This document shows positions 30,626 to 42,425 of a stretch of DNA of 64,000 bases, one piece after another. The number at the start of each line of letters is the position of its first letter. The first letter of the stretch is position 1. Position numbers and translations under genes: made by a program. The DNA comes from Achatina immaculata (taxonomy: Eukaryota; Mollusca; Gastropoda; Stylommatophora; Achatinidae), in assembly GCA_009760885.1 (NCBI GenBank), contig CM019708.1, forward strand, positions 1,116,001 through 1,180,000, read 5' to 3'. The notes under the pieces are model-generated. The model ran no database searches. It was not told the DNA's origin and saw only the letters and a list, made by a program, of their open reading frames with translations.

Positions 30626-31930
30626 GTACTAGACTAACACTTAAACATTTATGTTTAACATACTTATCTCCGGATGACCCTAGAATGCAGCAAATGTTAT
30701 AAAAGTTTAAATTATGATTACAGACCAGAAATAATATTGAAATATATATATATAACTAGCAGTACATCACTCAATCTTCAACCAAAACCCTGCTGGAGTA
30801 TAAAGTTCAAAGTAAGATGTGGGGGGTTAGTGGGGTTTTTTTTTCCCTTCAAAGTATTCTTTGCATCTTATACACTGGTTTGTCTCATGGCATGAAATGT
30901 AGTAACCATGCAGAAAATGTGTGCTTGTATGCAAAGAGGTAAACTGCTCATTTCTCATATGGATATGGTGGTGAGCCACATTTTTAATGTAAGCTTCCAA
31001 AATTAACAAAGTTAAGCATTATGAAACGATTAATGAAACTATGCAAATTAAGACATTCACTCACGAAGGTATTGAGGTATCTGTGGTTTTATCTGTTTTT
31101 TCACTGTGACGAGAGTCTGATGGTCCTGAACTGCTTGAATTAGATCTTCCTTGAATGAGAGGATGGGTCAGGTTTCCTTTAGAATGGTGCATCACGCACT
31201 CCTACAGAAGTTTCCTTTCCTCAAACAGGAGCCCAGGAAAGTTTATGCAGAATACGCTTCTGAACATTATGGACCCCATTTGCCCACCAATGAATAAGTG
31301 AGAGTATAGGGAAAGCTGCTCATAAGTTGACACTAGAAAAGTTAGTGTTTTGGTGATATGGAGATAATCCTGTCTGTTCCTAAGCTCTATCTTCAGATAA
31401 AGGTGTGACATGAGTTCCAAAGATACTATATATAATGTATGCATAGTTTTTGCATCACATATTGTAATATACTAAATTGTATGAATTATGTGATGGATGA
31501 ATTTTTTTTTTTCTGTATCTTTTCCATGCAGGAGGTTCTAAATATGTTTGTTGTGGACCTCTTTGGGTACTTTCCTCTGCAAATCTCTACTTTTGGGGAG
31601 GGGAGATATTCTGTAACAGAATAGGGGTTTTAACTCAATTATTTGTGGTTAGATTTGTTGACCACTGCTCAGGTGATTTTGCAAGCATGGGGCAAGTTAT
31701 ATCTCCATGTTCCCATTGGCTGCTTGGTCACAAGACCTGGGGTTCCTTTTGCACGGAGGTGGGACTTCTGCTTGAGATGTGAGAGAGAGGTCTTTTTTTT
31801 TTTTTGACTTGGATGGTTGTTCGTGTTGGTTGCATCATTATGTAGGTTTTTATAGGTTTGGTTGTCCTTTTAAGGACAATTATTGTGAAATTATTACGTA
31901 GTGTTTTGGGAAACTTGGTTGTCCTTTTTT
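30626..31930. other. Intergenic, nothing recognised
   Basis: AT-rich with T runs at 31500 and 31793. No convincing exon or repeat. Confidence 0.4.
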
Positions 31931-31934
31931 AGGA

Positions 31935-32092
31935 CAAATATGAAAGGCGAAGATGACTGCAAGACATCATTGATGGTCTGTGAATGGATTTATCAGCAGC
32001 AGGCCACATTGCTCACAACCGAGAGGCCTACATGAGAGCTGTTAGGAAGACAAAGTTCCGCAAGGGACATGCAAATGAATGAATGAATTAAA
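31935..32092 (+). mobile_element. LINE family D 3' end (plus)
   Basis: AAGATGACTGCAAGACATCA, GAGAGGCCTACATGAGAGCT and GTTCCGCAAGGGACATGCAA followed by (ATGA)n match the last 150 bases of family D. Confidence 0.85.
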
Positions 32093-32640
32093 TGTGATTC
32101 ATGTTGGAAGGTTGTATATGGAATTTTCGGAATGATTGAGGTCAGTATGCTTTCCATTGTTAGAGTGTGTGTTTAGTAGATTCCTATGACGATTGCAACT
32201 CACCCGGGTAGTTTATGTACCTTTTGTAGATTTATTCATCTCAATTTACATTCGTAACTTCCATTTTTGCAACCATTCATTGGTTTTCCATTAAAACTTG
32301 TTGTTATTGTAGATTCTGACTTCTGTGATATTTAGACTCAATGCTAAGTGTGCCATTTGTCACTTATCATGGCTGAGTTGTCACTCATGTTAGACTGGTC
32401 ATGTTCATGTTGCTGACAATGTAATGATCTTGTTATTGTTCACCTGGGTTTGTTGTTAGCTTACAGTTACACTGTGTACATCTATGTAAAGTTTCTGAGT
32501 CTTGGTGTTGCAGTTAAGCCAGTAACTGCTTAAAATAGTACAATATATCATTCAAGAAAGGAAAACTGATTCAGTGTGTAGACCTAGTGGAGACAACAGG
32601 GACTTGAGCTTACTCAGTCCCAGTGAATTAACATATCAGA
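32093..32640. other. Intergenic, nothing recognised
   Basis: No repeat or coding signal recognised. Confidence 0.4.
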
Positions 32641-32651
32641 TCTGACAATAT

Positions 32652-32886
32652 GTTGTGGTTTTCGTTGCACCAGTTTAATCTAGAGTTGGACTTTCTCACT
32701 GAAAAAACCTCAACGTGTTTTGGATATCAGTATATCCCCGCCAGGTGAGAGGTGGTTGCCCATCCGTCCTAGAGTTTGGCTTTCTCACTGTAAAACCTCG
32801 ATGTGTTTTGGACATCAGTGTATCCCCGCCGGGTGAGAGGTGGTTGCCCATCCAGTCCAGCGTTGGACTTTCTCACCGGAAAGCCA
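32652..32886. repeat. Second copy of the 85-bp hairpin repeat with the same leader
   Basis: Leader GTGGTTTTCGTTGCACCAG then three units starting GTTGGACTTTCTCAC, with CCCCGCCGGGTGAGAGGTGG near each end. The leader matches 6643-6672. The 105-bp units of the first locus are absent. This copy is more diverged and ends at CTCACCGGAAAGCC. Confidence 0.85.
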
Positions 32887-33169
32887 TAAGAAACAAACTT
32901 CTGAGTTCTCCAGCCATTTTATTATGCATTCCACGTTCTGGTCTCGGATGTCTATATTTATTGTCTGCATAAAGCACATCATCTTATGGAGGTAAAGCTT
33001 CTGGCCCCAGAGTTTATCTTTCAGTGTGGTCCTCATGGCCACAGCTGGAGTCAGGCTGCTTTCCAGAGGGAACAGAATTTGAGGATAACATGTACACCTC
33101 ATTTCTAAATGCTGGGCTGTTTGTTATCCTACTAGCTTTTGATTTGCTACATAATTTATTTTAACAGCC

Positions 33170-33335
33170 AGTTCGGTCATTTGCATGTCCCTTGCAGAAC
33201 TTTGCTTCACTAACAGTTCTCCTATAAGCCTCTTTGTTGTAAGCAAGATGCCCTGCTGCCAATCATCCATTCACAGATCATCGACGTCTTGCAGCCATCT
33301 TCACCTCGGTTTTCCTCTCTTTCCTATTATGTGCC
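33170..33335 (-). mobile_element. LINE family D 3' end (minus)
   Basis: CATTTGCATGTCCCTTGCAG and CTTCACTAACAGTTCTCCTA through TCTTGCAGCCATCTTCACCT match family D inverted; diverged. Confidence 0.75.
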
Positions 33336-33639
33336 AATTTAACATTTATTATAACATTTATTTTAACATTTCATAATATTCAGTAGTAGCTTCTGTTAAC
33401 AAAATTAAAAAAGTGCTGCTGGCACTAAAGTATATTTCATGAATAACTAGTCTCCTTTTCTGCCTTCTTAAACTCTGAGGAAAGGGAAGGTGGTGAGAGA
33501 TGTGGAGGCCATGGGTTTTTTGTGTTTATTTTGAACACTTTTGGTTTCTGAATTGAAGTTTAGCCATCATCATCTGCTTGTCACTGGATCTTAAAGCTCA
33601 TCTCAACTAAAATAGTTTTGAAAAAAAAAATGTGTATAT

Positions 33640-34740
33640 AAATATTGATAGTGAGAGAAACTATGTGGAGAGTTGTGAGAGGTTATGGAATACCATGCCA
33701 TCTTGTAGCAATAATCAAAAGTTTCTATGCCACTTTCACTTGTAGTGATGGTTAAAGTCAATATGAAAACGGGTTAGACAAGAATGCACCCTATCAGCTA
33801 CTCTTTTCATCATTATCATAGACTGGGTGATGAACAAAACAGAAGACACCCAATGAGATATTATACGGACAGTGTTCTCCATGCTTGAGGATTCTGATTA
33901 TGCAGATGATATAGCACTCTTACCACATACAGGAGAAAACAAGCACTCCAGATACAGTCAGCAGACAAGTGGGGCTGACCATCAACATATAGGAGTCAGA
34001 AATAATGAAAGTAAATGAATAAAACCAAACAGCAGTTAATGACCAAAACCCTAATGGAAACAGATACCTTCACATACCTTGGCAACATACTAACACCAGA
34101 TGGAAGAGCAGAATAAACAAAGCAAGAAAAGCTTTCACTGATCTTTGAAAGATCTGGAAGTCTTCCCAGTACAGTACTAAAACCAAACTAAAGCTGTGTG
34201 TTATCCCCTCTGTGGAGCAGAATGCTAGAGAACAACTGAAAAAGAAATGGGCAGATTATCATCGCTCCATATAACCTGCCTCAGAAAGACTTTGAACACT
34301 CAGTGGCCATAAACAACACACAAACAAGACCTACTTGCTCAGTGTGAACTAGAAGATATCCATGTTGTAAAAATAAGCTGGAAATGGGTTAGTCATGTGC
34401 TCCAAAGAGATTCCAGCAAAATTAACAGCCTTGCGATGAACACCCGAGGGAAAGAGAGGCCTGCAGAGGCAAAAGTGAGGAACATACAGCACAGCTGGTC
34501 CACAATACAAAGGTTGGCCACAGACTGTGAGATGAAGAGAATTTGTTGCTGTCCTGCAAGACACCACATGACGTACTGGGCGGTGATTGTTAGCCGACCA
34601 AAGACATGGATGGAAGAGAGAGAGAGACGATGCACAAAAGACCAACAGTGATCCAGGAGGAATGGATGGTGGATGCATAAAGAGGATATCGGCCCTGAAA
34701 GAAAACTCAACAATGATCACCTCCCGTGATTGCTGAACAC
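33640..34740 (+). mobile_element. Degenerate LINE RT relic, family I (plus)
   Basis: Plus-strand fragments CTLSATLFIIIIDWVMNKTE, LEDSDYADDIALL (catalytic YADD) and DTFTYLGNILTPDGRAE appear in order across frameshifts, followed by a ruined C-terminal part. It is distinct from families A, B and D. The ORFs of 106-123 codons on the opposite strand are antisense shadows. Confidence 0.7.
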
Positions 34741-34999
34741 CTCTCCAATCTGGCCTGCTGTATACAATTCATTTTAATAAGAAATCTTTTTGCAATTTAT
34801 TTTCCTTCTGTTTTTCCCACATTTTGTGGCCTCTAGCCTACAAATAAGTATCACATATTTACGAATTCAGCGATTTAATCCAGCGATTAATGCCCAGGAT
34901 ATATTAAAATAAAAATGCGATTTACACGATGTGCAATTTACATTTTAATGAAACTTCCCCATAGCTACAGCTTAATTCAGTTCTCAGCTTATCGCATAC

Positions 35000-35165
35000 A
35001 TCAGGGGAGCTTACTCTTTGTATGATTACAGACCCCCCATTGAATTATCCTATGTGTGAATTAAATCTATATTCCCTCCACCAGGCTGTCGAAATCATCA
35101 TCACCAGTCCTGCTAGGTATATTATGACTTTGAGAGACGTCAATAGCCAAGTTTAGCCTTATATA
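35000..35165. repeat. hAT-like end repeat (pair with 62600-62760)
   Basis: CAGGGGAGCTTACTCTTTG then GATTACAGACCCCC, CAGGCTGTCGAAATCATCAT and CAGTCCTGCTAGGTATATTA correspond in order to the stretch at 62600-62760 (CAGATGTTCTTAACC, AATTACAAACCCCC, CAGACTGTCAAAATCATCGT, CAGTCCTATTACATACC). The first bases resemble hAT termini. Confidence 0.4.
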
Positions 35166-35171
35166 TGGGTA

Positions 35172-35825
35172 GGTAGGATAGAACATCCTTCCCGTGCCTT
35201 AAACGTCACATAGGTCTCGCTTGTGCCAAGTTTTCCTGTTTTCGGCGAGCTTTTCAACCTCATCAAAGGATGTTATGCCCACTAAACTGGCCTCTCTTAA
35301 CAATGTCCTCTTTAGAGCTTCACGTGGCCAGTCTCTTTTTCTTCGGCTTTTATATCTTGTTTTAGGATTCTCTGACTGTTTCATCTCATAACGTGACCGA
35401 CATATGTCCATTTTCTTTTTCTGATAAGCCATGAGACAGGTTGTTTGCTCATCTGTCTTATCTTTGCATTGTTCTCGAATTCGTTCCACTTTATGCCGAC
35501 TATTTTCTTAGGCATTTGTTTTCGAAAGAGTCTAATTCCTTGTCTGTTTCTTTAGTTGTTTTCCAGCTTTCACATGCATAAATGATGGTGGATATTACAT
35601 TTGAATTGAATCATCATAACCTGATTTTTGTGCTTATAACTTTTGAGGGCCATATGTTCTCAAGATTCTTGAAGGTCAGTGGTGCTTTTGCAATTCTAAT
35701 TCTAACTTTCTTTCTGGTGTCACCATCCTGGTCTATGTAGCTGCCAAGGTATACAAAATGGTTTACTTCCTCAACAGCTGTTCCTTCTACGTATATTTGT
35801 CCTTCGTGGTTAATGTTATGGAAAC
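35172..35825 (-). mobile_element. LINE family A fragment (minus)
   Basis: The minus strand encodes YLGSYIDQDGD-like, RKKVRIRIAKAPLTFKNLEN-like, TTKETDKELDSFENKC-like and the C-terminal ALKRTLLREASLVGITSFDE then LCDV. Diverged from the copy at 50583 with stops. Confidence 0.85.
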
Positions 35826-36151
35826 TCGCAACAAACTCAACCGAGCATCAGGAACAGAATAGCTGAAAGAAAATTCTAATCTAGCAATTACTTTTTAAAT
35901 TTAGGAGGTCAAGTCCATCTTCTCGGCTCCAACAAAATCATTTGGTTCCCATACCGTAAAGGAGTATTAAGAACTACTGGTATAAATCTAAATATAACAA
36001 TTCTGTTGTAAACTTTTACAATACAATGTGAAATGCAGCTGCTAGTGTTACGTGGGACAGGACTAACGCTCTCTCTCGGGTAGAAGACGTGAAATCTACC
36101 CTCGTTCATCACCATCCATTTAAAACAAATATGCAACTTTATACTCGACAT

Positions 36152-36378
36152 GGGTACCGGCTAGCGTAGTGGTTAGAGCACTCGTCTAGCAACCGAATGG
36201 TTGAGGGTTCGAATCCCCAGCTGAGCTGATACGGCCCCTAGGTCGACCCAGCCTCGTAAAATGAAAAATCTGGAAAGGAAAGGAACTGGCCACTCTACCT
36301 CATACACTGATGGCCCAGCATAATGAGGTCTCTAACGCTTCATCCCCTACGGCATTTGTTATGGGACTATCTTTATCT
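36152..36378 (+). repeat. tRNA-derived SINE, family S1b (plus)
   Basis: Head ACCGGCTAGCGTAGTGG, TTAGAGCACTCGTCTAGCAA and GGGTTCGAATCCCC; body GGCCACTCTACCTCATACAC, GGCCCAGCATAATGAGGTCT; tail TATCTTTATCTTTTA. Shares its body with 37583-37838. Confidence 0.85.
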
Positions 36379-37130
36379 TTTATACTCGACATGCATAGAG
36401 GAAAACACCTGATGAGAGTTGGCGTGGAGGGGGGGCACTCGTGGGCCCCTGACTGTTGAGGAGGCCTAGCGACCATGTCCCCCCCCCCCTTTTCTTCTTA
36501 TTAGAACTGGGGGGAAACACTGTATCATTCCGCCTAAATTTTTCTGTATTTAAATAGAGGTCCAAATAGTAACTGACCCCGGAGCTCGACCTGGCTCTTC
36601 ACGGCTCATTTGATGACCAGAAGACAAATAATAATTGCCTCCACACGCCATGGATTGTATCCCATACATAGCTGTCAGCAAACTGCGATATCACGCACAA
36701 TCAAGTCCTATATTCACGTGGCTTCGCTAAGCAGGCGAACAACAAACGCAATAATTACTGTTGTTCACCGCACAACAAGGCTAGCAACAACGTTGTCTGG
36801 AGACTATGCAGGGACAGTCATTCTGACCTGGACAAGGACTGACAAGAAAGTGCGTCTCATTGAGGTGCTCTTAGAAAAAGCAAGCTGCTGTACTTCTGGT
36901 AACATGATACGGGTTGTTTGGTCTCCACGACGCCAGAGTCTGCTTTCTAGATCAGTTCTAGGACTTCAAGCAATCTATTCATCATCTAAAACCATACACA
37001 CACTTAGAGATATACACCGCAAAGAAGTGTGAGGGTGAAGTGCCAGGAGATGAAGAAGGAGAACTTCACATTTTCTTTTTTTTTAAAGTTGGATTCTGGG
37101 CAGAGAGAGAGAGAAAGGAGGGGGGGGGGA
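36379..37130. other. Unexplained; holds a 140-codon plus ORF
   Basis: ORF 36610-37032 is Thr/Arg/Ile-rich with no recognisable motif. It may be chance. Flanked by C- and G-homopolymer runs (36480 and 37122). Confidence 0.25.
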
Positions 37131-37133
37131 GCA

Positions 37134-37243
37134 TATCGTAAAGTTTATGCATATAGGTGGATGAAACATCTATCGTAAAGTTTATGCAGATAGGTGGATG
37201 AAACATCTATCGTGAAGTTTATGCAGATAGATGGATGAAGCAT
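37134..37243. repeat. Tandem repeat, three copies of about 40 bp
   Basis: ATCGTAAAGTTTATGCAGAT AGGTGGATGAAACATCT is repeated three times with small changes. Confidence 0.85.
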
Positions 37244-37582
37244 CTTTTTTTATTAGTTTTAAAAAGCAAACAAGTGAAAGACGAAAAACATTTTAGAGGC
37301 ATGAACAATGAACTTTCAATCATATGATGGCATATTTACGATTATTCTTTCTTTACGTTTATTTCGCCTATGTTTTTTTTTCAATCGGATTTTAGATATA
37401 AACTTTACTGTGATCTCAGGTGTTGTCATATTCCACGTAACTTTGTGACGAAAAATGGAAGTTGTGAGGCCTGATGTATCGTTGTTGGTTTCCGAATCAT
37501 CGTTAACAAGAAACCAACCAAAACTCCCAATTATCAAACTCAGTCCAACATCGACTGACGACGGCTTTGCAAATTTTTTGGA

Positions 37583-37838
37583 GGACTGGCTAGTGTAGTG
37601 GTTAGAGCACTCATCTAGCAACCGAATGGTCGAAGGTTTAAATCGCCAACTGAGCGGGACTTTTTCCTACCAATACGGCCCCGAGGTCGACCCAACCTCG
37701 AAAATTGGATACCAGAGAAAATCTGAGAAGGAAAGGAACTGGCCACTCTACCTCATACGCTGATGGCCCGGCATAATGAGGTCTCTAACGCTTCATCCCC
37801 TACGGCATTTGTTCTGGGACAATCTTTACCTTTACCAC
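37583..37838 (+). repeat. tRNA-derived SINE, family S1b (plus)
   Basis: Head GACTGGCTAGTGTAGTGG with TTAGAGCACTCATCTAGCAA and a B-box decayed to AGGTTTAAATCG. Body and tail as at 36152-36378. Confidence 0.82.
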
Positions 37839-38685
37839 AGCTGAGATGTGCTGTAGCATGTATGCAATAGTCTAATAACACACAACCTGTTCAACAATCC
37901 TTGGTGAGGTGTTACATGGGTATAAACTACTAGATCTAATATTAAATGTATTCAGAAGATGACATTTCAGTGTACATTATTCTGGTTAGTTTGTTTATAT
38001 TTACTGCTCGTAGTGTGAAAACTGCCAAACAAAGCCATACACTGTAATTTGTAAAGCGTGGATGATCAACTCCCCATTTATCATTATAGTGTTGCAGACG
38101 ATTGAGTTGATGGTGGTATGTGCTAATTAAACTGCACTGTGAATATAGCCACTGAAAAGTCATCATATTGGTTGTGGTAAATGTAGAAAAGCAGCCAAAA
38201 ACAGATCTATCTCTTTTTATATATTCTAAAACTGATCTGAGCTAGTGAATATGGTTAAACCGTGTTTGGCTTTATCTATATGATGTAGGTCGCGGAGACA
38301 GATGTAGCTAATTTCACTCCTGCAGTCTCAACGATGTAGGAAAGTCCTGGTCTCTGTGGACACATGTAGCTCTGGCTTGAAACCGGTCAAAACGAAGTTT
38401 ACAGCGCATAAAATCAACACCCCCCCCCCCCCCAAGCTATGATTTGATTTTATGATTTCTTTGTCATACCCCCCCCCCCAGCCCATCCCCGCCAAATGTC
38501 ATCATATTTAGGGCCAAGACAGTGCTAACATGCCTGAGGTAATGCATAAACAGCAGGGGCTGAATAGGTAATTTATAAAAAAAAATGTTGTCATTCTGTA
38601 TTAGTATATTCTTTTGAGTTTTTTTGTCTGGGCTAAAGTAGACCTTTTTTTCTGCGGCACCCATAAAACATAAGTGCTGTTTTAT
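37839..38685. other. Intergenic, two poly-C tracts
   Basis: C runs at about 38420-38434 and 38469-38479. Nothing else recognised. Confidence 0.4.
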
Positions 38686-38882
38686 TCTGTTTTATGTGTG
38701 TGAATCATGGTCTATGAATAAGAGAGTACAGCGAGAAATGGAGGACATGGAGATGTGGTTTATAAGAAGGATGTTGAAGTACCATGGACAGCCAGTAAAA
38801 CCAACGAAGAAGTCTTAAGAGAGGCTGGGGTTTAAAAGCAAATTATAGCAAAGATCAGAGGCAGACAAGCGAGATTTATAGG
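38686..38882 (+). mobile_element. Short LINE fragment, family C (plus)
   Basis: Plus frames contain [29 protein letters not shown] and IRGRQARFIGH, matching the C-terminal region of the minus-strand LINE at 40676-41830. Confidence 0.75.
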
Positions 38883-38883
38883 A

Positions 38884-40030
38884 CACTAAATGATTACCCG
38901 GCGTTGCCCGGTTATTTCTTTATCCCAATCAACAAAGTTCTATTCATTTCCACAACCTTCTAAACGATTCTACAACGTTCTATTCGTTTCCACAGCCTTC
39001 TAGAAGGTTCTACAGATTCTATGCAGTTCTACAGAGTTCTGTTCCTTCTACTTGACTAAACGTGGGCTTAATTGTCATCAGGACTGTCACCAATCAGCTT
39101 AGCGATCCCAACACTATGAATTCGACACTAATCTCTGTTAATTTGGACATTTTATTTTCCACCACTTCTCACCCCCACCCCACTTCCCATACCGATGGGG
39201 GCTGAACTTGCGAGTGCTACTATTCATTTCTGATAACTCGAAAACTATGTATTGGACAGTAATATCGGTCGTTTTCGATTATTTGTACATGTCACTCCAT
39301 CCCACAACCACCCCTAGGCCCCCATGCCGATTGGAGCTGAGCTTGGACTTAAACGGCATCCGGAGTGTCACTATCCATCTCAGCGACCCCAAAAACTATG
39401 GAATCGACACTAATATCGGTCGTTTTTCGATTATTTGTACATGTCACCATATCCCACTCCACCCCTAGGACCCCATGCCTTTGGGGGCTGAGCTTGGACT
39501 TAAACGGTATCGGGGGGTGTCACTATTCATCTCAGCGACCCCGAAAACTATAGATTCGACACTAATATCTTTCATTTTCGATTATTTTTACATGTCACTC
39601 CGACCCTTAGGGGTATCCTAGGGATGATCTAACCCCCCCCCCCCCACGATGCACTGTCCAGATTGTGCCAAGGTTGCTTGAAATTGCTCCAGGCGTTACA
39701 GCGTGATGCTCTAACATCACACGTTCTTTTTATGCCACCCCACCCCTAGCCTCCCCTCCCCCCATGCCGTTGGAGGCTGAACTTGAACTTAAACGGCATC
39801 GGGAGTGTCACTATTCATCTCAGCGACCCTTAAAACTATGGATTCGACACTAATATCGATCGTTTTCGATTATTTGTACATGTCACTCCGACTCCTAGGG
39901 GTCATAGGGATATCCTAGGGATGATATAACCCCCACGGTGCACTTTCCAGATTGTAAGTCATATGTGTGCCAGGTTTGGTTGAAATTGCTCCAGGCATTC
40001 CAGCGTGATGCTGGAATATACATACATATC
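38884..40030. repeat. Block of diverged tandem units starting ACCCGGCGTTGCCCGG
   Basis: Begins ACCCGGCGTTGCCCGG at 38887. It then has four units, roughly 39197-39315, 39330-39460, 39480-39600 and 39765-39900. Each carries GGGGCTGAACTTGGACTTAA, TCACTATTCATCTCAGCGAC and CGTTTTCGATTATTTGTACA. It ends GTTGAAATTGCTCCAGGC, then GCGTGATGCTGGAATATACATAC. The start and end motifs look like a repeat shape common in invertebrate genomes, but I cannot name the family. Confidence 0.65.
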
Positions 40031-40031
40031 T

Positions 40032-40448
40032 GTTCATCTTATCTTATCTTATCTCCTTCCCGTGCCGTTAGACGTCACATAGGGCTCGCAAAGTAGTTCG
40101 CCAATTTTTCCTGTCTTCGGCGAGTCTTTCAACCTCATCAAAGGATTTTATGCCTGTTATTTTGGCCTCTCTTAACAATGTCCTCTTCAGAGTTTCACGC
40201 GGTCTGCCTTATTAATATATAAAAGAGTCAATTTCTGCTCTATTTCTTTAGTTGTTTTCCAGCTTTCGCATGCATAAATGAGGGTGGATATTACATTTGA
40301 ATTGAATAGTCGTAACTTCGTTTTTGTGCTTATAACTTTTGAATTCCGTATGTTCTCAAGATTCTTGAAGATCGATGCTGCTTTTGCAATTCTGATCCTA
40401 ACTTCCTTTCTGGGGTCACCATCCTGGTCTATGTAGCTGCCAAGGCCG
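40032..40448 (-). mobile_element. LINE family A fragment with internal deletion (minus)
   Basis: Tail ATCTTATCTTATCTTATCTC, then the C terminus (LAEDRKNWRTTLRALCDV) up to GRPRET. It then jumps to LTLLYINKADRV and TTKEIEQKL, VISTKTKLRLFNSNVISTLI further upstream, so about 250 bases of the element are missing at about 40207. Confidence 0.85.
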
Positions 40449-40485
40449 CTAGGCGGCATGGCACTTAATAATAATATCTGCAGCG

Positions 40486-40550
40486 TGATTTTTTAACCCC
40501 CCCCCCCCATACCCCACCCCGCCACCATAATAATAATAATAATAATGAGT
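40486..40550. repeat. Poly-C and (ATA)n simple repeats
   Basis: A C tract at 40497-40508 and AATAATAATAATAATAAT near 40530. Confidence 0.8.
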
Positions 40551-40675
40551 GTTAAAAAAACTGGCACTAGCTTGAGCAGTAAGTTACTCATATTGCAGTG
40601 TTTTTCTGTTTTTCATGGGCTTGTGCTTCTAACACGTTGTAAAGAACGTATTTGTTGACTTTCGTAGTTTCTCTT

Positions 40676-41830
40676 CATGTTGTATTGTATTGCATTGTAT
40701 TGTAGTGTACTGAATTGTATTGTACTGTATTGTATTGTACTGTCAAGCAAATGCCGTGCCACGTGGCGTAGGCGATCATTTCTTTCCACAATTCCCTGTC
40801 TTTAGACTTGATCATGAGATCCGCCGGTGACTTTCTTCCTAGCCACACTGACAGCCCATCCAGTAACTCCTCTCTCTGTCTTCCTCTGTTTCTTCTTCCC
40901 TCAGTTGTTTCAGTTGCCACAATGTGTTCCAATTTTCCTCTTCTCAGAAAATGTCCTACAAATCTCGCTTGTCTGCCTCTGATATTTGCTGTAATTTGCC
41001 TTTTAACTCTAGCCTCTCTTATGACTTCTTCGTTGGTTTTCTTAGCTGTTCTTGGTACCTTCAACACCCTTCTTATGAACCACATTTCCATGGCCTCCAT
41101 TTCTTGTTGTGCTGTCCTATTCATGGGCCATACTTCACATCCATAAAACAATATTGGCTCGATGTAATATTTAAGTACTCGGAATCTTGTTTCCATTGAT
41201 ATGGATCTGTTGCACAAGATGTTTCTCTTTTTTTTGGAATGCTAACTTGGCCTGAGCACGTCTGCTTTTTATTTCGTTGTGACATTTCCCATCAGCTGTT
41301 ATAATTGTTCCTAAGTATTTTAATCTATCAACTTGTTTCAGTTCTGTGCCATCGATGATAATGCTACATTTTGGTGGTATTATTTTCTTTGAGATGACCA
41401 TCACTTCAGTCTTCTTTTTTTCAGGCTGAGACCTTTACTTTTACTTTCACGAACCACAATGTCCAGAAAAGTCCGTAGCTCCCCTTCACTTGTAGCAATC
41501 AGAATTGTGTCGTCTGCATATCTTAAGTGGTTAAGGTTGTACCCGCTAATTGATATTCATGACAAGCTCTCTATATTTCTCTTTATGTTTTCGCTGTACA
41601 AGGAGAAGAGGTCAGGAGATAAAACACATCCTTGTCTCACTCCCAATTTTATATCTTGGAATGCTCCTATTTGGTTCTCAATCTTCATTGCTGCTGATTG
41701 CTGCCAGTATATGTTTTTAATGAGTTTCAGATCTTTCCCATCTATGTTGATGTCTTCCAGCATTCTTATATTTTCTGTGTGTCAGTACGCGTGTCAGTAC
41801 AGTACGTGTACAGTGGAATGTCAGTCATGA
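40676..41830 (-). mobile_element. LINE family C, 3' half with (TACAA)n tail (minus)
   Basis: Minus strand: RT pieces MLEDINIDGKDLKLIKNIYW, AFQDIKLGVRQGCVLSPDLF, SLYSENIKRNI, then IPPKCSIIIDGTELKQVDRL KYLG, IKSRRAQAKLAFQKK, RVLKYYIEPILFYGCEVW, IRGRQARFVGHFLRRGKL, EHIVATETTEGRR. The 3' tail is a microsatellite of TACAAT-type units at 40676-40745. Related to but distinct from family B. Confidence 0.88.
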
Positions 41831-42135
41831 CAATCCACTGTAGGCGTACTGCACTGTATTGTGTTATATTGTATATAATAAATGTTGAAGATTTAAGGGG
41901 CAAAAAAAGATTCTAGTGAATTTGTTAAATTATACACTTGAATTATCCATGGACGTTAATGTTAAATATATTCATTAGTGGTGGTATTCATTAGTGATGG
42001 ATTAAAAGCAATGTCAAACACACGAGAGAGCTTTTCAGACTTCTCACACTGTCTATCACACTTCTACCCGTCAGTATCACCATCCAGGAACAGTGAAAGA
42101 TAAGTGAAATGTGTGCTCATCTACACGGGCTGTAC

Positions 42136-42425
42136 TCTACCACTCATGTCTAGCCAGAACAAATGTCTAGCTGAACAAACTGTCCATGTCTAGCTGAAAA
42201 AAAAACTCCCATGTTTAGCTGAACATACTGCACATGTCTGGCTGACAAAAATCCCATGTTTAGCTGAATAAATCGCCAATGTCTAGGTGAAAAAAAAACT
42301 CTCATATTTAGGTGAACAAACTGTCAATATCTAGCTGAAAAAAAAACTCTCATGTTTAGCTGAATAAGCTGTCAATGTCTAGCTGAAAAAAAAAAACTCC
42401 TATGTTTAGCCTAGCTGAAGAAACT
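42136..42425. repeat. Tandem repeat of about 58 bp, five copies
   Basis: CATGTCTAGCTGAAAAAAAA ACTCCCATGTTTAGCTGAAC AAACTG-type units recur with A-run length changes. Confidence 0.85.

Noticed and set aside
34349..34720. Two overlapping minus ORFs of 106-123 codons
   Set aside because: They lie opposite a LINE RT relic and show no motif.
36610..37032. 140-codon plus ORF as a gene
   Set aside because: No motif, no splice or family support; length is within chance for this window.
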